Origin: Albibacillus kandeliae
Lineage (GTDB): Bacteria; Pseudomonadota; Alphaproteobacteria; Rhodobacterales; Rhodobacteraceae
Direction: 5' to 3'
Assembly: GCF_003116585.1 (NCBI RefSeq)
Contig: NZ_QEHM01000001.1
Location: 868,001-932,000 of the forward strand
DNA: 64,000 nt
Shown: piece after piece, positions 12,916 through 21,343 of the stretch
Numbering within the stretch: position 1 is the first letter of the stretch
Layout of the letters: every line of letters starts with the position of its first letter
Translations under genes and position numbers: made by a program
The notes under the pieces: model-generated
The model's database searches: none
What the model saw: only the letters and a program-made list of their open reading frames with translations
What the model was told of the DNA's origin: nothing

Positions 12916-13441
12916 GTGGATCTCCTGCTCGCAATGGAGCGCCCACACTGACCTTATGATGCTTGAAGCGCTCTATGATCACACTATCGGAGATCCGATT
13001 TCCAAAAGCAACTGCTGTTCCTGTTTTGTGCTTCACTGTGGCCCAAGGCCCGCCGGGTGCGTGAGAGATGTCGACGAGTAACCAAGGTGACATCTTGCCA
13101 TACGCAATTAGGACCTGCCGTATCAGGCTGCGGACATCCCCATCCTCCGGGGTTGGGAGCGGCGTCTCCTTGCCAGTGAGTGCGTCTCGACTTACTGCTC
13201 TGAAGCGGATCGCATCCGCTCCTGCAGACTTGAAAGATGAGTAGACAGCAGGATGAACCGGCCCATGCTGCCAAGCTTCAAAGTTTCCTGAGACCAATGG
13301 CGAACGGGACTGCATGAGTTTGGTGCCGTGTGCAAAATAGATCAGCTTCTGCAGTGCGACGTGGGTGACCGCAACATCCTCCTCCTCTGCTATCTCAAGT
13401 AGAAGGTTGGCTATTGCTCTAGGGTCGTATGGTCCGCTCAT
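12893..13441 (-). CDS. SocA-like antitoxin, Panacea (DUF4065) domain
   Basis: A 182-residue protein with the Panacea/DUF4065 domain: AIANLLLEIAEEE, LQKLIYFAHG (about residues 33-42) and NFEAWQHGPVHPAVYSSFK (about 54-72) are the family's diagnostic segments. Panacea proteins are antitoxins paired with many unrelated toxins; in Caulobacter SocA delivers SocB to ClpXP. The start at 13441 (MSGPYDPRAI) fits the domain boundary; the frame is open further upstream but the extra residues look random. It is upstream of, and overlaps, the SocB-like gene, so antitoxin is made first. Confidence 0.82.
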   Translation of the reverse strand: MSGPYDPRAIANLLLEIAEEEDVAVTHVALQKLIYFAHGTKLMQSRSPLVSGNFEAWQHGPVHPAVYSSFKSAGADAIRFRAVSRDALTGKETPLPTPEDGDVRSLIRQVLIAYGKMSPWLLVDISHAPGGPWATVKHKTGTAVAFGNRISDSVIIERFKHHKVSVGAPLRAGDPHEDSPLT

Positions 13442-13953
13442 GCCATGGTGCCCAATGTTCTTCTTTTGTTCGCATAGTGACAGAGTCGCGGCGGTATCGC
13501 AATGAGCGATGCGAGACGATTGCGCTACCATGGCGTTATGTGACCGGCTTACTTCGTGCTGGCACAGTCTTGGCGCTCATGGTCGGTGTTGGTCTTGGCT
13601 TCACCACATGGCGACGACGTGCGAGGCCTCACACGTCGTCCCTGTCGCAAAAGTGAGGCTGGGCTTATACCTCCCGATCCGACGTTTCGCCGGCGAGAGA
13701 TATAGCCACAAGAAGCCTTTCCCACCGACGTAGCTCCTCGAAAACTGAGTTCGATGTTGCTGCTTTTAGGTGCGCCAATTCCCAGAAAGATACTGATATG
13801 AACCGCGATTTCGGGGGACAGATTTGCTGTATCTTAAGAGGTTCCGCTTGCGCAGTCCCCTCGATTACCGCGAGCAACCTTTCTGCGTCACCCCGGGAAC
13901 CAAATTCGCAACCGCCCGGCAAGCGGGGCCTCACCCCCGCCCGCCGTCCGGGC
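13442..13953. other. Intergenic region holding the island's right boundary
   Basis: About 510 bases. It must hold the promoter of the socAB-like operon (minus strand) and the island/backbone junction. A minus-strand frame at 13934-13665 (89 codons) is partly protein-like in its middle but has no good start signal; I treat it as a possible remnant. At 13918-13950 a GC-rich inverted repeat (GCGGGG with CCCCGC, nested in GCCCGG with CCGGGC) may terminate the HlyD operon on the minus strand. Confidence 0.4.
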
Positions 13954-15192
13954 TCAATGGCTGCCGGTGAAGACCAGCGATTGCACCGGCATCAGGAGCA
14001 TGTGGATCCGCAGCAGGATCGCGTGGACGAGGCCCACCGTATCCACGACATGCAGGTAGACCGTTTTCCAGAAACCGAGGCCGCCTTGTTCGATCAGGTC
14101 GTGGTTGTAGGTGTAGGCGTTGGCCATGCAGCTTGCCCCGGCCGGGATGCCATCGGCGCCACCGGCGTAGAGCGGTTCGAGGAACACCGTCACGCTGCCC
14201 GGGGCGCCGGTCTGCGCGGGGTCGCGCAGCATGTCGGTGGGCCGGTACTGGCCTGACGGAATCACGTTCTGCACCTCGGCGACCACCATGGGAATGACCT
14301 TGAAGGGCTTCGCGTAGCAGCCCATCTCGGCGAACATGCCCGGGCGGATGACGTCGGCGGACAACTGGCTGAACCCGGCCGCGAAGCGCTCCTTTTCAAG
14401 GTGGAGGGCCGGGACAAGGATGCCGGCGGGGCGCAGCACCGGGTTCACGTAGTCGCCGGGCTGGAGCACGAACTGTTCGACCCGTCCGGCCACGCCCGCG
14501 TGCACTTCGGTCTTGGCCAGCTCGGCCTGCGTCTGCTTCAGAGCGGCCTCGGCGCTGGCCAGCTGGGCGGGGATCAGGACGTTGATGTTCTCTTCTACTG
14601 CGCGCATCTGGGCGATCGCAGCGGCCACCGACCCCTCGCGGCTCGACACAAGGTTCTCCAGCCTCTCCTTCTCTGAGGCGCGGGCCGCGGTGGAGCCGCG
14701 CTCGGCCAGCAGAGTTTCCCGCGCGAGATTGTCGCGTGCCTGTCGGAGGGCGCCCTCGGCCTCGGTCACGGTGCCCCGCGCCGCGGCGAGTTGGGCGGCG
14801 GCGACGCTCTGCGAGGCCTCGACTTCCACCATCTTCTGCCGTGCCGCGTTGACCGCCGCCTCTTGCGACGCGGAATCGAGCCGGAACAGAAGTTGACCGG
14901 CCTGAACGTCCTCGTTGTTGGCCACGAGCACCTCGGTCACCCGGCCGCCGGTTTCCGGCAGGATGGTCACTGTGCGGAAGTAGTTCGTCACCGCGTTGGT
15001 CGAGGGATGGTAGTAGAAGACCAGCGTAATGAGCGAGATGGTCAGGATTGCGCAGAGGGTGATGCCCCAGCGCAGTTCGTACCAGACGGAGAAAAACGTG
15101 ATCTCCTGGCCGATCCGTTTGCCCTGTACGAAGCGGCGGAACAGGTAGTCGGGCAGGATGGTGACGAGCGAACAGATGATGACTTCGAACAT
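13954..15192 (-). CDS. HlyD/EmrA-type periplasmic adaptor (membrane fusion) protein
   Basis: A 412-residue membrane fusion protein. After a conserved N-terminal segment (LPDYLFRRFVQGKRIG) one membrane helix lies at about 46-66. A lipoyl half-motif (ILPETGGRVTEVLVANNEDV), a long alpha-helical coiled-coil hairpin rich in alanine and glutamate (about 110-210) and the second lipoyl half (HAGVAGRVEQFVLQPGDYV) follow, with a beta-barrel region after that. Such proteins bridge an inner-membrane transporter and the outer membrane. No ABC or MFS partner is adjacent; only a small membrane protein lies upstream, as in YibH-like pairs. What it exports cannot be told. Confidence 0.85.
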   Translation of the reverse strand: MFEVIICSLVTILPDYLFRRFVQGKRIGQEITFFSVWYELRWGITLCAILTISLITLVFYYHPSTNAVTNYFRTVTILPETGGRVTEVLVANNEDVQAGQLLFRLDSASQEAAVNAARQKMVEVEASQSVAAAQLAAARGTVTEAEGALRQARDNLARETLLAERGSTAARASEKERLENLVSSREGSVAAAIAQMRAVEENINVLIPAQLASAEAALKQTQAELAKTEVHAGVAGRVEQFVLQPGDYVNPVLRPAGILVPALHLEKERFAAGFSQLSADVIRPGMFAEMGCYAKPFKVIPMVVAEVQNVIPSGQYRPTDMLRDPAQTGAPGSVTVFLEPLYAGGADGIPAGASCMANAYTYNHDLIEQGGLGFWKTVYLHVVDTVGLVHAILLRIHMLLMPVQSLVFTGSH

Positions 15193-15195
15193 GCT

Positions 15196-15621
15196 TCAGT
15201 GCGCCCCGTTTTCCTTGGCGGGGGCCTCGGCCTCCGTTTCGTCTGTAGTCTGAGCCTGCGCGGGCGCCATGGCCTGAAGCGAGCGCGCGATGGAGCGGAG
15301 CGGGGTCAGGAAGTCCGGCATCCGGAAGGCGGCGATCAGGATCGCGACGACCCAGAACAGGTTGTTGTGGGTGAAGAGTGCCAGCAGGGCGAGAATGCCG
15401 ATCACCTGAAACTGAGCGTGATTGCCGGTATGGGCCATCCGCTCGGGCAGGGCATGAAGGGTCAGGTACAGCGCGCCGATGCCTACGATCAGGGCAATGG
15501 TGAAAATGGCGACGACGGTAAAGAGCGGATCGCTCCCATCTGCGTTGGCCAAGTAACTCGGCGCATGGGCCGGGGCCAGCGGGTTCATCGTGTCCGATTG
15601 CAAGTGTCTCTCCCTCGCCAT
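15196..15621 (-). CDS. Small membrane protein paired with the HlyD-type adaptor
   Basis: Up to 141 residues, with two long hydrophobic segments (about 33-56 and 71-97) and a charged alanine-rich C-terminal tail. It ends three bases before the adaptor gene, so the two form an operon. The start is uncertain: ATG at 15621, TTG at 15603 (best placed behind a GGGAGAG ribosome-binding site) or ATG at 15588 are all possible. The family is not recognised; position suggests an inner-membrane partner of the adaptor. Confidence 0.65.
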   Translation of the reverse strand: MARERHLQSDTMNPLAPAHAPSYLANADGSDPLFTVVAIFTIALIVGIGALYLTLHALPERMAHTGNHAQFQVIGILALLALFTHNNLFWVVAILIAAFRMPDFLTPLRSIARSLQAMAPAQAQTTDETEAEAPAKENGAH

Positions 15622-16054
15622 CTTGATGCAGCTAAAGCCAGATTGCTGGCCCTGTGCCGTTCCGGCAAGCGGTCAATGAGCGAGGCCGCGATGATCGCCC
15701 GGGGATGTGGCATTCCGGGTTCCTCCCGTTCTTGGGCGCCATCGTGGGTTTGGCGGGGTGCGAATGAGCCCGGTTGTGAGATACCGGAAGGTGTAGGGAA
15801 CCCGGCTGTTCGCCGGATGGGGTTCGGACAATGGCGATGCAGGCCCCTTCGTCGTTCTCGCAGGGAGGTCGAAAACAGGGGGGTGGAGGCGTGAGAATGC
15901 CCACGGCTGCATTTTGTCTGGCGTTGAAGGCTTTGTACGACGTGCCCCAAAATTGACAAATTACCAATTCATCTCGGAGTTGAAATGAAATCAGGATAAC
16001 TGAATTAAGTGAAATTAGTCACAATTCCGTTTCCGCAATTAATGGCGAGCAACA
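15622..16054. other. Intergenic region before the pilin gene
   Basis: About 430 bases without a supportable gene. The right part (15950-16040) is AT-rich and contains a TTGACA at 15953-15958 that could be the -35 of the pilin promoter, but I see no convincing -10 at normal spacing. The promoter of the minus-strand HlyD operon should lie near 15630-15700. Confidence 0.4.
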
Positions 16055-16237
16055 GTGAAACGATTTATCCAAACGTTCCTCAAGTCTGAAAGTGGTGCAG
16101 TAACAGTCGATTGGGTGGTTCTGACCGCGCTCGTAGTCGGGCTGGCCATCGCGGCCTTCGCAGGAATCGAAGGCGGCGTCGCCGAGCTGACCGCAAGTAT
16201 CCAGGAATATCTCGAGAGCGTATTGGTGGGATCCTGA
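16055..16237 (+). CDS. Flp/Fap family type IVb pilin
   Basis: A 60-residue pilin subunit with a GTG start. A short basic leader ends in SESG, followed by AVTVDWVVLTALVVGLAIAA, the typical Flp prepilin cleavage point and hydrophobic helix. A TadV-type prepilin peptidase would cut after the glycine. No tad/cpa assembly genes are in this window, so it is either an orphan paralogue or served from elsewhere. Confidence 0.88.
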   Translation: MKRFIQTFLKSESGAVTVDWVVLTALVVGLAIAAFAGIEGGVAELTASIQEYLESVLVGS

Positions 16238-16541
16238 CAAGATCGAATCCGGAGGTTTCTGATTCCGTTGCGATTCGTCTGCCGATTCTCATCGAGGTAA
16301 ATCGGCAATAGGCGCAGAGCCTCCTGCCGACGCGCCTTGCAAGACACCTGATCGCGGAGTCTGGGTCTCCTCAGCTCTGACGAGGCGATGGTGTAAGGCA
16401 ATCAAAGGGCAGGGCGGTAATCCATGCTTTGCCAAGCCTGCAAATGGCCTTCCGCCCCGAAGGGCAATTGCGCATCATGTCCGGCTGAACTGCGATATTC
16501 TTCGCGTTCAGGTCGCACGGGGCGACGGAACGGGAAGAATA
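16238..16541. other. Intergenic region between pilin and tRNA-Ser
   Basis: About 300 bases. I see no gene, no convincing terminator and no repeat here. Confidence 0.4.
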
Positions 16542-16631
16542 TGGCGGAGAGACAGGGATTCGAACCCTGGGTGGGCTTGCACCCACAACGGTTTTCGAGA
16601 CCGCCCCGTTCGACCACTCCGGCACCTCTCC
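16542..16631 (-). tRNA. tRNA-Ser (anticodon CGA)
   Basis: A 90-base tRNA with a long variable arm and encoded CCA. On the minus strand it begins GGAGAGGTGCCGGAGTGG, has the anticodon loop CTCGAAA (CGA), a variable arm GTGGGTGCAAGCCCAC and a T-arm GGGTTCGAATCCC, and ends CTCTCCGCCA. Confidence 0.96.
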
Positions 16632-16753
16632 GCGGGGGTCTGTGAGGGAGCCGTTTAATGAGTCGCGCGGCGGGGTGCAAGGGGCCTTTCCCCAGTTTTG
16701 AGATTATCGTGATTTCCCATTGCCCGGTGCCGCAAAAGTCTTACGATTCCTGC

Positions 16754-17617
16754 ATGACAAGATCGTTCATGCCCCACCGCTGGCCCCGTCTCCTCGCCGC
16801 GCCCCTGCTGATGGCGCTGATAGTCGTGAACCTCGCCGCCGCGTCGCCCGTGCGCGCGGCCAACCGTGACCGGATCGAGGCGTTCCTGAACGTCACCGGC
16901 TTTGATGTCGCGCTCGACAGCATCCGCTTTTCTGCCTCTGCCGCGCCCGAGATGCTGGGCGTGCAGGCCCGCGACTTCGGTTCGGAGTGGAAGCGCCTGA
17001 CCGACAAGGTGTTCGACACCGCGCAGATGCACTCGATGGCGCTCGACATGCTCGAACAGACGCTCTCGGACGAGAACCTGAACTTCGCCGTCGAATTCTA
17101 CGCCGGGGACCTTGGGCAGCGCCTGGTCGAGGCCGAGAATGCCTCGCACATGATCGAGGATGACGATGCCAAGAAGGGTGAGGGCGAGCAGATCGTCGCT
17201 GACCTCGTGGAACAGGGATCGCCCCGTATCGAGCTGTTCAAGCGGATGAACCGCGCCATCGACTCGGATGGCTCCAGCCTGAAGGCGATCGAGGAAATCC
17301 AGGTGCGGTTCCTGATGGCCGCCAGTGCCGCCGGTGTGGTCGACCTGACCATGGACGCCGACGAACTGCGGGCCGCCCTGAAGGCGCGCGAGCCGGAAAT
17401 GCGGATCGCGCTGCAGAAATCGGCCCTCGCGGGCTCTGCCTTCACCTACCAGAGATTCTCGGATGACGACCTCGGCCTCTACACCGAGGCGCTGGAAGCG
17501 CCGGAGATGCGGCAAGTCTACGAGCTGCTGAACGCGGTGCAGTACGAGATCATGGCCAACCGCTTCGAGGCGCTGGCGGCGGAAATGGCCGAACTCCGGC
17601 CCGGTCAGGACATCTGA
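16754..17617 (+). CDS. DUF2059 family exported protein 1
   Basis: A 287-residue protein with an N-terminal signal peptide (MTRSFMPHRWPRLLAAPLLM..., cleavage near AASPVRAA). The mature part is alpha-helical with DUF2059-like repeats (F-x-A-G-D-L-G-Q-R-L, F-S-D-D-D-L-G-L-Y-T-E-A-L), which are found in periplasmic proteins of unknown function. The start at 16754 is chosen because it places the signal peptide correctly; the frame is open further upstream but overlaps the tRNA side. Three bases separate it from a second, paralogous gene. Confidence 0.78.
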   Translation: MTRSFMPHRWPRLLAAPLLMALIVVNLAAASPVRAANRDRIEAFLNVTGFDVALDSIRFSASAAPEMLGVQARDFGSEWKRLTDKVFDTAQMHSMALDMLEQTLSDENLNFAVEFYAGDLGQRLVEAENASHMIEDDDAKKGEGEQIVADLVEQGSPRIELFKRMNRAIDSDGSSLKAIEEIQVRFLMAASAAGVVDLTMDADELRAALKAREPEMRIALQKSALAGSAFTYQRFSDDDLGLYTEALEAPEMRQVYELLNAVQYEIMANRFEALAAEMAELRPGQDI

Positions 17618-17619
17618 CG

Positions 17620-18444
17620 ATGACCGGCCTCCGCCACGCTCTTGGGGTTGCCGCGGTCCTGCTCTCGGTGCAGGTGGCGGCACTTCGCGCCGAGAGCGCG
17701 GCGGAACGGCTGGGCGAGGTTCTGCTCTTGTCGGACGTCGCCGAACAACTGCGGGACGAGGGGATCGCCTATGGCGAACGGCTGGACGAGGAGATGCTCG
17801 ACGGCCGGGGCGGCGCCCACTTCGCGGGTGAGGTCAGCCGCATCTACAACAGCGCCGCACTCCTTATGGTAATGCAGAAAGCCATCGCCGAGGGGCTCGA
17901 CGCGGCTCAGGTCAATGACAGCCTTGCCTTCTTCGATACCGAGCTTGGCGGGCGTATCCTGACACTCGAACTCAGCGCGCGGAGGGCAATCTCCGATCCG
18001 GCGGTCGAGGACATGGCCGCCGACACCTACGACTCGGCCTTTGCCGACGGGAACCCCCGGGTGGACGATATCGTCGCCTTCATCGAGGCGAACGACCTGA
18101 GCGAGCGCAATGTCGCCGAGGCCCTGAGCTCGAACTACCAGTTCTTCCTTGGCCTTTCCTCGGCCGCCGCGGCGCCGGCCAGCGAGGCCGAGATCATCGA
18201 CCGGGTGTGGTCGCAGGAAGAAGATATCCGCGAGTCGACGAATGAGTGGCTGCAGAACTTCCTGTTCATGGCTTACGGTCCGCTTTCGGATGACGAACTG
18301 CACGCCTACATCGCGTTTTCCCAGTCATCGGCGGGCAGGGCGCTGAACGCCGCCCTTTTCGACGGATTCGAAGAGATGTACCGCGCCGTCTATTACGCGC
18401 TGGGGCTCAGCGTGGGGCGTGCCCTGTCGACAAGCGACCTCTGA
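17620..18444 (+). CDS. DUF2059 family exported protein 2
   Basis: A 274-residue exported protein with a signal peptide (about residues 1-25). The C-terminal GPLSDDELHAYIAFSQSSAG is the DUF2059 pattern. It looks like a tandem paralogue of the preceding gene and starts two bases after that gene's stop. Function is not known. Its stop is four bases from the convergent MarR gene's stop. Confidence 0.75.
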   Translation: MTGLRHALGVAAVLLSVQVAALRAESAAERLGEVLLLSDVAEQLRDEGIAYGERLDEEMLDGRGGAHFAGEVSRIYNSAALLMVMQKAIAEGLDAAQVNDSLAFFDTELGGRILTLELSARRAISDPAVEDMAADTYDSAFADGNPRVDDIVAFIEANDLSERNVAEALSSNYQFFLGLSSAAAAPASEAEIIDRVWSQEEDIRESTNEWLQNFLFMAYGPLSDDELHAYIAFSQSSAGRALNAALFDGFEEMYRAVYYALGLSVGRALSTSDL

Positions 18445-18447
18445 GCG

Positions 18448-18918
18448 TTACTCCGGTGTGTCGGGGTCAAGCTGCGTCAGGAGCGCTTGCAGCGCGCGCT
18501 TGATCCGTGCCGCGTCGCTGTCTTTCAACTGATGCAGCAGAACCGTCTCGTGAGCGCGGGCATCGCCGACCAGCCGCTCGGCCAATGCGCGGCCGTCCTC
18601 GGTCAGGAACACGCGGACGCGGCGCCGGTCTGCCGGGTCGCCCTGGCGGCATACCAGTCCACGGTCCTCCATCTGCGCGATGATGCGGGTCAGGCGGGAT
18701 TGTTCAAAGAGGGCGAGTCGGGCGAGGCGGGTAATCATCGCCCCGTCCCGATCGTAGAGGCAGGCCAGGACCCGCCACTCGGGCACTCTCAGCCCGTTTT
18801 CGCGCACATGTGCATGGAATTGGGCACTGGCTGCCTCGCTCGCGGCAGCAAGCAGGTACAGGAGGTATTCCGAGACGAATTCGCCTTGTTTGGAGGCAGT
18901 GGGGGGCTGGAAGCTCAC
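18448..18918 (-). CDS. MarR-family repressor of the adjacent catabolic operon
   Basis: A 156-residue MarR regulator. It has a helical dimerisation N-terminus, a winged helix-turn-helix (VPEWRVLACLYDRDGAMITR, then LALFEQSRLTRIIAQMEDRG) and the wing ADRRRVRVFLTEDG. It is transcribed divergently from the Rieske oxygenase operon, and a perfect ATATGA-N4-TCATAT palindrome lies in the shared promoter region. MarR proteins of this position usually repress their operon until the substrate or an intermediate binds; in iad-type auxin operons the ligand is indole-3-acetate. That ligand is inferred here. Confidence 0.9.
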   Translation of the reverse strand: MSFQPPTASKQGEFVSEYLLYLLAAASEAASAQFHAHVRENGLRVPEWRVLACLYDRDGAMITRLARLALFEQSRLTRIIAQMEDRGLVCRQGDPADRRRVRVFLTEDGRALAERLVGDARAHETVLLHQLKDSDAARIKRALQALLTQLDPDTPE

Positions 18919-18958
18919 TGGATCGTCCGCTAGAGCACAGGGGTGCGTGAAAAAAGTC

Positions 18959-18990
18959 TTGACCTGACAGTATATGAAAAATCATATTAA
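18959..18990 (+). promoter_or_regulatory. Promoter with overlapping MarR operator palindrome
   Basis: A perfect inverted repeat, ATATGA (18972-18977) and TCATAT (18982-18987) with a four-A spacer, sits in the gap between the MarR gene and the operon. A TTGACC at 18959-18964 could be the -35 and CATATT at 18983-18988 the -10 (18-base spacing), so repressor binding would cover the spacer and -10 of the catabolic operon. Confidence 0.65.
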
Positions 18991-19033
18991 TCAAGACTAG
19001 CGGGAACAGCCCCGCGATACGAGAGAGATAGCA

Positions 19034-19975
19034 TTGACCTGCCATCCAGCACGCATCGAAGCCATCACGCCGCTGACCGAGCGTATTGCCGAATTTCAGC
19101 TGGCGCGCGCGTCGGGAGAAGCCTGGCCCGCGTTTGAAGCCGGGTCGCATATCCGGGTCACTCTGCCCGATGGCGACACCCGGGCCTATTCGCTGATCCG
19201 CTTTACCCACGACACGCCCGGCTACCGCATCGCGGTCCAGCTTGAGCCCGAGGGCCAGGGCGGATCGCGTTTCATGCACGATCTCAGGGTCGGCTCGGAA
19301 GTTTCTGTTACCGAAGCAAAAAACGACTTTCCAGTTAAGTCGGGTGCGCCCGCTGTCCTGCTCGCGGGTGGGATCGGCGTGACACCGTTGATCTCCATGG
19401 CAGCGGCGCTTGACGCGTCGGGCAGTCCGTTCGAATTCCACTATGCCGGCCGGTCCGCAGGGTTCATGGCCTATCGCGATGCGCTGGCAGACCGGTTTGG
19501 CGAGCGTTTCCATCTGCACCTCGACGATGATGCCAGCGCGCTGGACCTCGCCGGGCTGATCGCGGGCATGGAGAGCGATGCGCACCTCTACGTCTGCGGT
19601 CCGCGGGGCATGATCGAAGCGGCCAAGGCGCAGGCCGAAGCCGCAGGTGTTGCGTCCGAACGCATCCATTTCGAACTCTTCGAATCGGCGCAACCGCAAG
19701 AGGGCGACTCGAGTTTCGAGGTCGAGGTCGCGTCGTCCGGCGAAGTGTTTACAGTCCCGCCGGGCAAGAGCATCATCGAGGTGCTGGAAGAGGGCGGGGT
19801 CGATGTCATGTACGACTGCCAGCGCGGCGACTGCGGCATTTGCCAGGTCGATGTTCTGGAAGGCATCCCCGATCACCGTGACGTGGTCCTGAGCGAGGCC
19901 GAACGCGCCTCGGGCAAGGTCATGCAAATCTGTGTCAGCCGGGCCAAGAGCCCGCGCCTCAAGCTGGATATCTGA
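19034..19975 (+). CDS. Rieske oxygenase reductase (flavin/NAD plus C-terminal [2Fe-2S])
   Basis: A 313-residue electron-transfer protein of the phthalate dioxygenase reductase type. The FNR-like flavin domain contains RAYSLIR, the NAD domain LLAGGIGVTPLIS and YVCGPRGM. The C-terminal plant-type [2Fe-2S] domain has YDCQRGDCGICQ with a fourth cysteine in MQICVSRA. It passes electrons from NAD(P)H to the oxygenase encoded next. The TTG start at 19034 lies eight bases after GAGAGA; no ATG in frame is near the domain start. It is the first gene of the operon. Confidence 0.92.
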   Translation: MTCHPARIEAITPLTERIAEFQLARASGEAWPAFEAGSHIRVTLPDGDTRAYSLIRFTHDTPGYRIAVQLEPEGQGGSRFMHDLRVGSEVSVTEAKNDFPVKSGAPAVLLAGGIGVTPLISMAAALDASGSPFEFHYAGRSAGFMAYRDALADRFGERFHLHLDDDASALDLAGLIAGMESDAHLYVCGPRGMIEAAKAQAEAAGVASERIHFELFESAQPQEGDSSFEVEVASSGEVFTVPPGKSIIEVLEEGGVDVMYDCQRGDCGICQVDVLEGIPDHRDVVLSEAERASGKVMQICVSRAKSPRLKLDI

Positions 19976-19987
19976 GGAGACGACGAT

Positions 19988-21343
19988 ATGAGCCACTACG
20001 CCGACAATCCCGACGCCATCCGCGCGCTGGTTCAGGACAAGCAGGTCCACCGCGACGTCTATACCAGCCCCGAGATCTTCCGGTTGGAGATGAAACACAT
20101 CTTCGCCAACTCCTGGGTCTTCGTGGGTCATGAGAGCCAGACCCCGAACAAGGGCGACTACTTTGCCACCTCCATCGGCGACCAGCCGGTGATCCAGGTG
20201 CGTCACACCAACGGCGATATCAACGTCCTGCTGAATCGCTGCCCCCACAAGGGCACCAAGATCGTGATCGACCGGCAGGGCAACACCGGCAAGTTCTTCC
20301 GCTGCCCCTACCACGCATGGTCCTTCAAGACCGATGGTTGCCTGCTCGCGATCCCGTTGAAGAAGGGCTACGAGGGCACCGGGCTGGAAGAGACCCAGAA
20401 CGGCAAGGGCATGAAAGCCGTGGGCGCGGTGCAGAACTACCGTGGCTTCATTTTCGCGCGCCTTGCCGATGAGGGGATCAGCTTCGAGGAATTCTTCGGC
20501 GAAAGCCTCAGTTCCTTTGACAACATGGTCGACCGCTCTCCCGCCGGGAAGCTTGAAATCATGGGGCCGCCGCTGCGCTACATGCACAAGTGCAACTGGA
20601 AGATGCTGGTCGAGAACCAGACCGACACCTGCCACCCGATGGTCGCGCATGAATCGAGCGCCGGGACGGCGGTGAAGCTCTACGAGGAACTGGGCCTGCC
20701 CGCAGATGCGCCCAAGCCCCCGGCGATGGAGATCATCGCGCCCTTTATGAGCCCCTACGAGATGTTCGAGGACATGGGCATCCGGACCTGGCCCAACGGG
20801 CACGGGCACACTGGTGTGCACCATTCGATCCACTCGAACTATTCCGCGATCCCGGGGTACTTCGAGGCGATGTGCGAGACCTACGGCGAGGAGAAGGCCA
20901 AGCAGATCCTCGGGGAGAACCGGCACAACACGGTCTATTTCCCGAACGTGATGATCAAGGGCCCGATCCAGACCCTGCGACTGTTCATTCCGCTGGCCGC
21001 CGACAAGACGCTGGTCGAGAGCTATATCTATCGCTTGGTCGATGCGCCCGACGAACTGACCGCGCGCACTGCCATGTACAACCGCATGATCAACGCACCG
21101 ACCTCGATTGTGGGCCACGATGACCTCGAGATGTACGAGCGCGCGCAGGAAGGCCTCGCCGTGGACGGGCTGGAATGGGTGAACATCCAGCGCCTCTACG
21201 AAGACGACGAGGATTTCGACACCGAGGCCGTCGAGAACGGCACCACCGAACGGCAGATGCGCAACCAGTTCCACGCCTGGGTCAAGTTTATGACCATGGA
21301 TATGGACCCCAAGGCAGCCCCGGCCCGGGAGGCCGCAGAATGA
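19988..21343 (+). CDS. Rieske dioxygenase alpha subunit (IadD-like candidate)
   Basis: The catalytic large subunit (451 aa) of an aromatic-ring-hydroxylating dioxygenase. The Rieske [2Fe-2S] ligands are C85 and H87 (CPHKG) and C106 and H109 (CPYHAW). The mononuclear iron ligands are H216 and H221 in DTCHPMVAH, with bridging D213. With the beta subunit and reductase it would cis-dihydroxylate an aromatic ring using O2 and NADH. Operon context suggests indole-3-acetate as substrate (iad-like pathway); the active site alone does not prove it. Confidence 0.93.
   Translation: MSHYADNPDAIRALVQDKQVHRDVYTSPEIFRLEMKHIFANSWVFVGHESQTPNKGDYFATSIGDQPVIQVRHTNGDINVLLNRCPHKGTKIVIDRQGNTGKFFRCPYHAWSFKTDGCLLAIPLKKGYEGTGLEETQNGKGMKAVGAVQNYRGFIFARLADEGISFEEFFGESLSSFDNMVDRSPAGKLEIMGPPLRYMHKCNWKMLVENQTDTCHPMVAHESSAGTAVKLYEELGLPADAPKPPAMEIIAPFMSPYEMFEDMGIRTWPNGHGHTGVHHSIHSNYSAIPGYFEAMCETYGEEKAKQILGENRHNTVYFPNVMIKGPIQTLRLFIPLAADKTLVESYIYRLVDAPDELTARTAMYNRMINAPTSIVGHDDLEMYERAQEGLAVDGLEWVNIQRLYEDDEDFDTEAVENGTTERQMRNQFHAWVKFMTMDMDPKAAPAREAAE

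Noticed and set aside
13888-13915. Weak resemblance to the tRNA-Arg 3' end (GGTTGCGAAT ... CGGGGTGA on the minus strand)
   Set aside because: It has insertions and is in the opposite orientation to what a direct repeat from integration would require.
13665-13934. 89-codon minus-strand frame near the island's right end
   Set aside because: No start signal, no recognisable domain, overlaps the probable HlyD terminator; mentioned only as a possible remnant.
16542-16633. Apparent protein segment MAERQGFEPWVGLHPQ on the plus strand
   Set aside because: It is antisense translation of tRNA-Ser, a common false protein.
18704-21274. 856-codon minus-strand open frame
   Set aside because: It lies antisense to the MarR, reductase and Rieske genes and is rich in His, Arg, Asp and Gln as expected for the shadow of GC-rich genes; no domain is recognisable.
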